Source: Craspedostauros australis (Eukaryota; Bacillariophyta; Bacillariophyceae; Mastogloiales; Achnanthaceae). From it: a stretch of 64,000 nt of DNA. The DNA lies in the NCBI GenBank assembly GCA_026770025.1, contig JAMXDE010000011.1:682001-746000 (forward strand), given 5' to 3'. Shown here in pieces: positions 1 through 9,588 of the stretch. How positions within the stretch are numbered: the stretch's first letter is position 1; the number at the start of each line of letters is the position of its first letter. Under the pieces are notes generated by a model. The model did not search any database. It saw only the letters and a program-made list of their open reading frames with translations, and was not told the DNA's origin. The position numbers were made by a program, and so were the translations under genes.

Positions 1-1003
1 CTGGAGTACCATACGTTTGGGCGTGCAACCAACTAATGCTGGCTGTTTGCATTCACGTTGTTGCACAGAGTACCAATACATTCACATCCGCATCCGCATC
101 CACACCCACGAGTGCATTGTCCCCATTATACTCGTACGAACACATGCCATCAGGAGCGCTGTACTCACGCGGTCCAAGGGTGTAGCCGTTGCCATTCAAA
201 CGGTCGCACAGGCTCTTGTGGCTGTTCAAGTACTCCAACTCCTGTAGGAAGGATTGATGGGGGAAGCACTGGTCGCCTGGGAAGTTGAAGTTCTTTCGGC
301 TGTAGCCCACCCAGTCAATTTCCAAGCCAAGGCGATGTCCCAGCTTGATGAGGATGGCGATGCACCGGAGAAGCGTTGTTGTGCCGCACGTTTTCAGCAC
401 CATCATGTAAGGATAGACGAAGAGCGATGATTCGCTGAGTACGTACGCCTGTGGTCGCGCAATGTGTTTACCATAGTGAGGCATGGTATACATACCAGCA
501 TGCATAAAGGTGAAAGAGTAGAGCAGATGAGTAGGAGGTCAGATGGCGTGAGGACAATCTCAACTCAATGGCTTGGCCGCAAACGAATACTGTGCGTGTC
601 GCCACTCCACAATCACGCAACTCGTCACACCCACACTTACATCCAAATATTGATTGGACACGCTGGACATGATGGTGCACTTGGCCCTTTCGCAGACCCG
701 ATCGAGATTCGCCCTGCTGAGCTGACGCAATCCGATGCGGCCATTCTGATCCGGCGTATCCACCACATTCTCTTCCTTCTTGCGGAAGCAGACCTCCAGC
801 GTTTTCTCCGGACCTTCAAAGACGCCCGTGTATTCTCGCATTCCGCTGGACGTGTCATCGTCAGAAATGAGATCATCCAACGGTGCTGTCACTTGCGTCT
901 CATTGTCATGGTGAAGCCTGCCTTCGGCTGGTGGCTCCGACGGCCGGATGGCCATGTCGTCTGACTGACTTGCGATCAATTCTGGGTTGGTGCTTGGCAC
1001 CAT
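1..1003 (-). CDS. AMD1: S-adenosylmethionine decarboxylase proenzyme (3' part outside window)
   Basis: Makes decarboxylated AdoMet, the aminopropyl donor for spermidine and spermine synthesis in the cytosol. Exon 1 is 1003-641 (phase 0) and exon 2 is 448-169 (phase 1), with a 192-base GT-AG intron. After GTGAGT at 168 the gene runs off the left edge. Exon 1 ends with the family stretch LDRVCERAKCTIMSS and exon 2 opens with YVLSESSLFVYP, the self-cleavage site. Cleavage is expected between Glu127 and Ser128, which becomes the pyruvoyl group. The FEGPEK motif (about 62-67) supplies the glutamates needed for processing, and KTCGTT supplies the active-site Cys. The start is the first in-frame ATG; it leaves about 60 unconserved residues before the core, so an upstream exon is possible. 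Family assignment is secure; the right-hand end of the protein is not visible. Confidence 0.88.
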
Positions 1004-1653
1004 CGTTAACTGTGAGCGCTGATGCGAGTACAATCCGATGTCATGCGATGCGGCACGATTGGATGTAATTAAAATGACGATTGTTCCACGTGATGAAGAG
1101 GGTTGTTGAAAGTCGTAAAATGAGGTTGAAGTGTTGTGGAGTCGAGTGGAGCACTCAACTTTATTATGCCAACATGAAAGAGGAACGCCACATTGGTTGG
1201 CTGGAGACCATCAGTGCAACTCCAAAGGCCGACAGTCTGCCAAGGAGCGGGCAATTGGTTTTGTTCCTCTCGTGCGGATTCACTGAATGAAACAGTTCTC
1301 TCGGCTGGAGGCCAAAAGCTCAACTTACCTCCATCCGTACTCGTGATCGTCCGTGTCCTTGGCAATGAATCCACAGCACCGTCGCATTGTCGCTATCGAC
1401 TACCTTTCTGCAACCACAACGACATCATGCGTGGTGGTGGGTTTGGAGTTGTTGGTCTTCGCGCCGATGCCAAACAGAGCAGAGAGTCCCTCCAGCTTCG
1501 CATCACGCACACTCATCGTGTCATCCTTTGTCGTTCTTTGCGCAGTTGTTGCCTTCTTGTTTGTTGCCGCATCGCAAACCCAGACTCAAATTTGAATTTC
1601 CGTTCGACTCTTTTGGTGGTCGTGAGGTGCCTCATTTTGATTAGTTCGATCAT

Positions 1654-1680
1654 AAGACAACATTGTAAACATGTTGTCTT
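1654..1680. repeat. Perfect inverted repeat, 10-base arms
   Basis: AAGACAACAT and ATGTTGTCTT flank a 7-base spacer. It lies between the divergent AMD1 and cbbX genes and could be a protein-binding dyad or a hairpin. A dyad of this quality is only borderline rare in 64 kb. Confidence 0.6.
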
Positions 1681-1814
1681 GCTTCGATCCAACAGGCTAC
1701 GACGGTGATGGGCGTGTTCGCAACACACGTCATTCCAGTGGCACATGACGCAAGAAAAGGAATTCACGATTGCATGGATCTCACAAGACTCGCTGTACAC
1801 AATGTTGACACTGC

Positions 1815-1838
1815 GATTCACGATTCCATACGTGAATC
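1815..1838. repeat. Perfect inverted repeat, 8-base arms
   Basis: GATTCACG and CGTGAATC flank an 8-base spacer, about 340 bases before the cbbX start codon. About one such dyad per spacer size is expected by chance in this window. Confidence 0.5.
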
Positions 1839-1973
1839 AAGTACGTATGCATGCAAACCACGACAACACGACGCAAAGCACAAAAACGAACGCACACACA
1901 GGTGCCCAATCGGCAACATGCTGATTTGTGGGGATGTGCGGATTGGCGGACGATGACAGGATCCTTCCTTTTT

Positions 1974-2010
1974 GGGTTGGTTTCGTTTGGGTTGGTTTCG
2001 TTTGGATTGG
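1974..2010. repeat. 15-base tandem repeat, about 2.5 copies
   Basis: The unit GGGTTGGTTTCGTTT is repeated twice and followed by a partial copy, about 170 bases before the cbbX start codon. Confidence 0.7.
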
Positions 2011-2176
2011 TTGTCGTGGACCCGCGCAAAGCAGTTGCAACCACGGTGAAAGCCAACAACCGCGACAACTCCAGCTTCGGGAACGTCCAAGCCATCATCG
2101 TCGATCGCAGCATCGTCCCCCTCGTCATAGAGCAGCTATAATCTACCGAATAGCAACAGAACAGAACCTCGGCACC

Positions 2177-4720
2177 ATGAAGTTCTCCGCAGCCGTCGCC
2201 CTCCTCTGCGTTTCGTCCGCGACCGCCTTCGCTCCGCAGCCAATCGGAGGCAAGGTGAGCACCATCGAGTGCCTTCCGTTTTGTGTGGATGGATCGTCCC
2301 ATGGCCGTCTCGTTCATGCCGTTGTGCTCGTGCCTGACAGCGGTTGGGGCTTCCGCAATTGCGATTGCATCGAAGATCTGGATTTGGGGACACGATGGAT
2401 GCACACGGCAATCCAGGTTGCGATGCAGCTGTGCGGCATGGCGCGGTATCGTGCAACACAGCCATGTGGTGCCCAAGGATCGTGGATCCAACTTGGTGCC
2501 CATGGCAGTGAATCTTCATTGATGTCGGCTTGGCGCTCATGGATTCGATGATGGGAACCGTTTGTTGATTGGATGACATGCGAGGACCGCAATCGCAGCC
2601 ATCACATTTGTTGCAACTGGAGCACCCTCCATGGACACACAATCAAACTCACACAAGCTCTGCACCCCATCCAATCACAACCAATCACAACCATCCCAAC
2701 CTCACAACCGTCTAAACTCACATCACAACACATCCGCAAATACAGGCCACCAAGCTGTTCAGCGATCCAAACCAGAACCCGTTCGGATCCTACTACCAGA
2801 ACAACCCGGCCCCGCAGCCGGCACCGGCCCCAGCTCCGGTCGCCCCACCAGCCGCTGCGCCAGTCCAGCCAGCAGCTGCAGCAGCGGATGCCAACCAAAA
2901 CCCATTCGGAGCCGCCAAGTCCCTCGAGTGGGGAGGCAATGATGCCGATCCAAGCGCCAAGACCGTGCGTCTTCGTGACCGTCTCCAGGAGGCCGATGTC
3001 GAGCGCCGTAAGGAGCAGGACGCCGCCGATGCCCGCGAGCGTGCCGCTGAGATCCGCCGCGAGGAGCGCCTCAAGAAGATCGCTTACATGAACGACATGC
3101 CGGACTCCACTCCAGCTGGAACTGGTACGTATCGATGAGATGAGATGAATTGAGATGAGATGAGATGAAATGAAATGATCTCTGCTTTTGATCTGTTCCG
3201 TGTTGTTGTCTTGTTTTGGCTCTTCATCCGTGTGCACAACCGTCTCATCCAAACCATTTGAAATCGCTCTCAATTTCACCTTCAAACAACTTTGCTCATC
3301 GCGACTTCGTTGACGTTCACGGCCACGTGGATGTGGATGTCGGGAATGCGGGCGTTGGGTTTCCTTGGTGCTTTCAATGTGGACGCAAACGGATCAACTC
3401 CATGATCGAACAATCGACCGATCCATGGGTAACCATTGTCGTTAACGTCAACGTCAACGAATACGGGGGCGCCATTGGGTATGGGAATGCGATGAAACGC
3501 TGGCACATTGTGCTACACAATACATTTCGTTCAACCGATGCTACGTGGGAAATCATCATCACTTGGCGATATGGACTGCGATTTGTCCTGGGAAATTCAC
3601 ACAATACTTCTTCGTGGAACAAATCACCGAATGAATGGATCAATGGTCGACAATTGCAATGGCAATCCACGCATTGATGTACGGTATCGCGTGGCATCAT
3701 GTGGATTCATATCTCCATCGTATTGATTGGATTCAACCGGATTCGATTGGATTGAATTGAAACCAACCCGCAAACAACACATAACAACCAACACAACATT
3801 CGGTAACGCATGCAAACGCAGTCGATGAGTTCATGTTCAAGGAGGGTGTCCAGGACCAGCTCACCAAGCTCGATGCCGAGCTCGTTGGACTCCTCCCAGT
3901 CAAGAAGCGCGTGAAGGAAATCGCTGCCCTTCTCGTCCTTGACAAGATGCGCCGCAAGCTCGGTTTCGAGACTTCCGTCCCATCCCTGCACATGTGCTTC
4001 ACCGGTGCCCCAGGAACCGGAAAGACCACCGTCGCCGTCCGCATGGGACAGATCCTCGCCAAGATGGGATATTCCCGCCGCGGACACGTCGTCCTCGCCA
4101 CGCGTGACGATCTCGTCGGACAGTACGTCGGCCACACCGCACCAAAGACCAAGGAGATGATCAAGAAGGCCCTCGGTGGCGTCCTCCTCGTCGATGAGGC
4201 CTACTACCTCTACAACGCCTCCAACGACCGCGATTACGGTCAGGAATCCATCGAAATCCTCCTCAACGTCATGGAGACCCAGCAGGAGGATCTCGTCGTC
4301 GCCCTCGCCGGTTACAAGGACCGCATGGACTCCTTCTTCTCCTTCATCCCAGGTATGATGTCCCGTATCGGAAACCACGTCGACTTCCCCAACTACAGCG
4401 CCGATGAGCTCGTCCAGATCGCCGCCGTCATGGCCGACCAACTCGAGTACGAGATCGAGGACAGCGCCTACCCAGTCTTCAAGTCGTACATCGAGAGACG
4501 CATGGATCTTCCATTCTTCTCCAACGCTCGTACCGTCAGAAACGCCATGGACCGCGCCCGTATGAACTCCGCCATCCGAACGTTCGAGCGATTCGCCATC
4601 CAGGGCGAGAACGGCGGCGTCTGCTCCGTCAACGACCTCAAGGCCATCACCGCCCACGACTTCCAGGTCCTCCTCGACGATATCCTCAACGCTGATGTCG
4701 ACAAGCGCATCTTCGCTTAA
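2177..4720 (+). CDS. cbbX: Nuclear-encoded red-type Rubisco activase CbbX, plastid targeted
   Basis: AAA+ motor that frees inhibited red-type (form ID) Rubisco in the plastid stroma. Three exons, 2177-2254 (phase 0), 2746-3124 (phase 1) and 3822-4720, encode 451 residues. Exon 1 is a signal peptide ending SSATAFAP, the ASAFAP-type plastid import junction (cleavage expected at Ala17/Phe18). Exon 2 (residues 27-152) is a Pro/Ala-rich linker with NQNPFG at 35-40 and again at 76-81, then a highly charged helix. Exon 3 holds the whole activase: Walker A GAPGTGKT (Lys220), pore loop QYVGHTAPK, Walker B VLLVDEAYY, and the arginine-finger and lid region. The exon 3 product alone is the size of an ordinary CbbX, so the linker is additional. 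Strong GC-ending codon choice suggests high expression. Confidence 0.95.
3134..3178 (+). repeat. TGAGA pentanucleotide tract in cbbX intron 2
   Basis: Imperfect tandem GATGA/TGAGA units start about 10 bases after the donor site of the second cbbX intron. Length polymorphism is likely. Confidence 0.7.
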
Positions 4721-5463
4721 GCAAAGAGCAACGAAGGACAGGAATGAAACGCGGCAGTTGAGCTCATGTACTGGGCCTGACGGACTTGGCTGGCTACATA
4801 CCATGCGTTCATGATTGGACGGATGCTTTGGAAGAATGAATGAATGACGAATGACCAGAAGGGTGCCTTGGAAACAAACAATAGCATTTTAACCAAATTG
4901 AACGTTTTTCTGCGCAAACTCCCAATGATCCTCCTTCCTTTGATGACGACGGTGAAGCATCGGATGTGATGTTCTTTGAGCTTGAACCTTCGCGATCATT
5001 GTAGTTGAATGTTGCATCGCACTTGCGATCAACATCTGGAATGAAGATACCAACCGGACGAAGCAGAGTGCTATTCTCCTCAGATGGAGTCATGCTGTAC
5101 TGTTGGAGGATACCCTTACGTAGTCTGGCCATGCGTCCGTGGCTGGCAAAGTTGTGCCTTCGTTGCCTGCGAATCGTCTCCCGCCAAAAAAGCGAAATGG
5201 TCGAAAAGGGAGGCGAGATTCGTGACACCTCTCGGTGGTGCTCTTTGCGGTTTCTTTGGATCGGCACGTCACTGCGACTCTCTCTCTCTCTCTCGTGACG
5301 CCAAACAGCCAAAGACGGTCCGTGCTTGAGTCATTTCTGCCATTTTGCACTTCTTGGACTGACTCCTGTGCCTCGCATTCATCCCATCAAATTGCATCCT
5401 CTCTACTTGCATGACATTGAGTTGCATCGCATTAAGTTGCATTGTATGAGTTGAGGAGAGACG
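4721..5463. other. Intergenic region between cbbX and the USP36-like gene
   Basis: Holds the cbbX 3' end and the promoter and leader of the next gene. A CT dinucleotide tract covers 5278-5294. Four TTGCAT copies spaced exactly 15 bases apart lie at 5392-5442. A minus-strand ORF from the ATG at 5132 to 4809 (about 107 codons) resembles no family I know and would overlap the cbbX 3' untranslated region; I do not call it a gene. Confidence 0.5.
5392..5451. repeat. TTGCAT repeated every 15 bases (4 copies)
   Basis: TTGCAT begins at 5392, 5407, 5422 and 5437. The second and third 15-base units agree at most positions (TTGCATxxCATTxAG), so this looks like a decayed minisatellite ending about 13 bases before the USP36-like start codon. 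Confidence 0.75.
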
Positions 5464-8400
5464 ATGGGCAAAGGAAAGAAGCAACGCGAGAAGGCGAAGC
5501 GGCTGGCCAAGCTCAACAAGCTGCGGGGCATTGACTCGGCAGGCAACGCCCTCTCGCCGAACGGATCGAGAAAGCAGCAGGACTCTGGGCTTCTCCCAAA
5601 ATCACCAACTCCATCAGCAGGAACAGGAGCAGCAGCTGCATCATCGTCGTCGTCATTGTCGACCTCACCGAAGAGAAGCCTGCTGGATGCTCTGCGAACC
5701 GTCAACGGCGACAGCAAGCACAATGCGGGCCACGGCCTCGCACACAAACGCAAGAGGAAACGCATCGACTTTGTATTGCCCAGGAAGCTGGGCAGCAAAA
5801 CGGAGGACTACATCTTCCACAAGCATGGCAAGCCGATGCTCAATGAGATCCTCGCACCCATCGACGAGCATTCCGATGAAGACAACGATAGCGAAGATTC
5901 CACGGCTGCCGAAAAGCACCGTGAGCGAAAGCAGATGTTAAAATCCCAATCCATTGACGACATCCTCAACGGACCATCCAGATCATCCAAGATCACCAAT
6001 GCTCAGCAGCAGAAGCAGCAGCAGCAATCCAAACAGAAGCAGAAGCAGAAGCAGAGGGAGAAGCAACTGTCTCCACGAAAGGAGAACGGGGCGGACAACG
6101 GCAAAGCGCGCAAGGCACCTTCTGAGCAGGCAAAGGACCAAGCCATGAACGATGCCAACGGAAATGTGTCACCAAAGTTGCCAAAGTCACCAAAGAACTC
6201 AAGGAACTCAAACAATCCAGAGGTCGCAGCCAATGGAGAGAGAATAAAGAACCACTCCGACCAGGCGGATGCCCAATCAGCAGACAATGCACCACAACAA
6301 ACGCCACCCAAAAAGAAAAGGAAAAAGACGAAGAAAGCCACCGACTCGCCGGTCAAGGATGGGCAGCAGAGCCACGGACCGCCAGTCACGTCGCTTGAAG
6401 CACAGCTGTCTGGTCGGTCGGTGGAAGATGCCGTCCGCGATAAGGTGGGTTTGAGACCACGCGCCAACTCGACGGACGGTGAACTCAACCTCCCGCAACG
6501 TGGGCTCTGCGATGAACGCATGGCGCTCGCAGCTCACAAATGGCCCGTCGGTTCCAACTTCACAGGCAAGGCCATGCCGAAGGGATTCCACAACCTCGGC
6601 AACACCTGCTTCCTCAACAGCACATTGCAATGCCTTGCCTATCTGCCACCGTTCTGCCAATCGCTCATCACGATCGCCGAGACCAAGCTCGGGGAGAGGA
6701 GCGGCATGAGCACCGACAAGCTCACCCCAGGACAAAAGATCACCAAGATCTTGTGCCGTCTGTTCCAAAACGTCCACGGTTTCAACAACAAGTATGCTGG
6801 TCAGCACGCCATCGCTCCGGAAGGCATAGTCCGGTCGCTGCCAAACCTCACCCGCTGCGGTAGCAGGACGGGATACAAGTTCCGCCCAGGTCGTCAGGAG
6901 GACGCTCATGAATTCCTCATCCATCTCCTCGATGCCATGCACGATGGCGAGTTGCGAGGCGCCGGCATCAACCAGCACAAGAGCGGCTGGAGAGATCGTC
7001 TACCCGTCCCGCGACTGGATGAGACCACTTTCATCCACCGCATCTTCGGCGGGTACCTTCGCAGCCAAGTCAAATGCACCGACTGCGGATACTGCAGCAA
7101 CACCTACGACCCCTTCCTCGACCTGTCGCTGGAGGTCAGCAAGAAATCATCCAGCAGCCTGTCACGCGCCTACATTGAATTCACGCGCAGGGAGACGTTG
7201 GATTCGGAGAACAGGTGGAAATGCTCAGGATGCAAAAAGCGCGTGTGCGCTTCCAAGCAACTGACCGTCTTTCGACCACCGCTCGCACTCTGCGTCCAGC
7301 TCAAACGATTCAGCTTCGGTGGCGGGTTCGGACTCGGCATGTCGCCATTCTCTATGGGTGGTGGAGGCGGCTGGAAGTACGGCAAGCATGGCTTCAAGGG
7401 GCGCGGCGGCGGCGGCAAGATATCCAAGCCGATCGAATTCCCCGCCAATCTCAACCTCCCCATGAGCGACAAACGATCCTGCGCCTACGCTCTCACTGGC
7501 ATCGTTATTCATGTTGGCGGCAGCGCGAGTTCCGGGCATTACACCGCATACATCAAGAAACCAGGCAAGAATGGATCGAGCCAGTGGTACCACGTGGACG
7601 ATTCCTACGTCGAACCGGTCTCTGAAAAGACCGTACTGAGACAGAGGGATGCGTACCTCCTGTTCTACAGCAGAAAGGAAGTCAAGTTGGAATTGCCATC
7701 GCCACCGCCCAGAAGTTCCATGTCCGCAGAAGAGGCGAAGCGCGTGGGCAAGGTCAGAGCGCGTGCCCGAGCCAACAGCTTGACAAGCGAAGGAGATGAA
7801 ATGAATGTTGCCGGCCTGGATGTCGCTCATCCCGCACTGGCAGAGAAGTCCAACCCGGCTGGCGGCAAGAAGGCGCCCGTCTTGCCATCCGCCAAAGACG
7901 ATGCCAAAGCCAAGACGCTGATGGAAAAGCAATCACCACAGAAACAGAAACAGACAAGAACTGAATCTCGAACAAACGCCAGCAGCGACTCCAACAGCGA
8001 CTCCAGCGATGAAGCATCTGATGCAACGTCGGAATCCAGCTCCTCCGACGTCGACAGTGTCGAGAAGGTATTTCCTAAGATGTCTGCGGGAAATACAGCC
8101 GAACTCTCGCAAACGAGCGATCGCAACAGCAAAGGCAACAAAGCTCAGAAGGGAATGAAAGAGAAATCTAAGAGGCACGACACACAGGCAGAAGGCAAGT
8201 CGCAAAGTGTGCCCGAGACAGCATCAAAGGCCATCAGCAGAAATGATGGTGTTAGCGGTAGCGGTAGCGGTAGCGACAGTACCAGCGGCAGCTCCTCAAG
8301 TTCTGATTCTGATGACAGCTCGAGCTCCGGTTCCAGCTCATCATCAGACTCCAATTCGTCGTCATCGAACGACAGCACTGATAAGAAGACGAATGCAGCC

Positions 8401-9408
8401 GTCAATGGAAATGTGGCTGACAAGTCGATGAACGATGAACAGCAAGCAATTATATCCTTGAAGAAGATCGTCGAGAAAGATAATCAAGGCGAGGTCGCAT
8501 CATCAACTTCATCACAACAAGCACGAACGAAAATTGTGCTGAACCAAAAATCTTCACGAGAAAAGATCCAGGTCATGATCGGGCCGAGACGGAACAAGAA
8601 GATTTGGAAAACGAAGGCCACCAGCCACAGGAAGCGTGGCAAGGGTTATGAGTTGCTTGGCAATCTCGGCGTATCGAGATGGGATGACGATGATGACGCT
8701 GCTGGAACTAAAGATAGCGACGATAGCTCGTCCAGGACCAACGGCAACGCGTCGACGACAGCAACAGCGAAGCGAAAGATGGTGCACGGCATCCAATCCA
8801 GAGATAAAATTATTGCCAAGATCGCCAAACAGGACAAGTCGAGGAAACGCGACATGCAATTGGATCGATGGGATTCGGTGCTTGATCAAGGAAAGGTACG
8901 CTGCTGCTGGCATAATGAAGGCACCACGAGCATCTTGTCAAGGCAACATCATTTCTGGCCATCGCACTGGGCAGCAATGCGGGTGGAGCAGGCCCACGGT
9001 TGAAACCGAAGTGTTCTCCCATTGTGTACGAATTTGAGGCAAGACGTGCCAGAACGCATTGACTATCTCAAGTTTGATTGCGCTTATATCCATGCGATTA
9101 TATTTGTGAACACCATCTGATCAATGAAACGAAATCCTCAACTCCTCCTCTTGGGCATGCGCCATACTCGCACTGCATCGACAATGCACGTGACTCTGTC
9201 AATACAGCAAAAGAAGGTCAAGATGAAGCAGGATTTGGGCGATTTCCCGCGCAACCCAGCGGGCGGCAAGCAGGCGAACCGATTCGAACGCATCCAGCAA
9301 GGAATCATGTCATTTGGCAGAGGTCGTCAGAAGGGATACAACGGAGGGTCCAAGTCTCCTCAGAACCGGAAAAGGCACAAGGGAAACAAGGGCAAGATGA
9401 GACGGTAG
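5464..9408 (+). CDS. USP36: USP36/USP42-like ubiquitin carboxyl-terminal hydrolase
   Basis: Cysteine-type deubiquitinase, probably nucleolar, where USP36 relatives stabilise ribosome-biogenesis factors. Exon 1 (5464-8895, phase 0) and exon 2 (9208-9408) encode 1210 residues across a 312-base intron. Without the join the frame ends in unrelated sequence. With it the C-terminus reads WDSVLDQGK-QKKVKMK, like the Lys-rich tail of animal USP36. Domains: basic N-terminus (KGKKQREKAKR); low-complexity linker with a Gln/Lys run near residue 180; USP catalytic domain about 373-740 with Cys box GNTCFLNS (Cys382), zinc ribbon CTDCG...CSGC, and His box SGHYTAY (His692) followed by WYHVDDSYV. The tail carries Ser/Asp-rich tracts around residues 840-980. 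Catalytic residues are all present. Substrates cannot be read from the sequence. Confidence 0.9.
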
Positions 9409-9588
9409 GGTTGCACTTGGAATCGATGTGTGCACGAGCCTGCCTTTGCACTTTCTGTGCCACACTAGGATGGTACGTGCACACACTTTGATACTCCAGA
9501 GCGCGAGTACGATTCTCGGCTTGACTCCTCTTCATCCTGTGCTATCGTAGTACGGGCACGCGTGTTGTTGATTCGTGGATCTACCATA

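Larger units (their letters stand above)
1004..2176. other. Divergent intergenic region between AMD1 and cbbX
   Basis: No convincing coding sequence on either strand. It must hold the promoters and 5' leaders of both flanking genes. It contains two perfect inverted repeats (1654-1680 and 1815-1838) and a short 15-base tandem repeat (1974-2010), listed separately. Confidence 0.6.

Noticed and set aside
3707-4804. 365-codon open frame antisense to cbbX
   Set aside because: It mirrors the GC-rich third-position codon bias of cbbX; its product is Val/Asp/Glu-rich without any motif, while the sense frame is a clear AAA+ protein.
4809-5132. Possible small minus-strand gene downstream of cbbX
   Set aside because: No family resemblance, starts in the middle of a longer ATG-less frame and overlaps the expected cbbX 3' region.
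5278-5294. CT tract considered as GAGA-type promoter element
   Set aside because: Simple dinucleotide repeats are common here and position alone gives no support; kept only as a repeat in the intergenic note.
9078-9207. Separate small gene starting at 9124 downstream of the USP36-like gene
   Set aside because: The basic sequence is better explained as the last exon of the deubiquitinase; the splice join at 8895/9208 is in frame and restores the family C-terminus.
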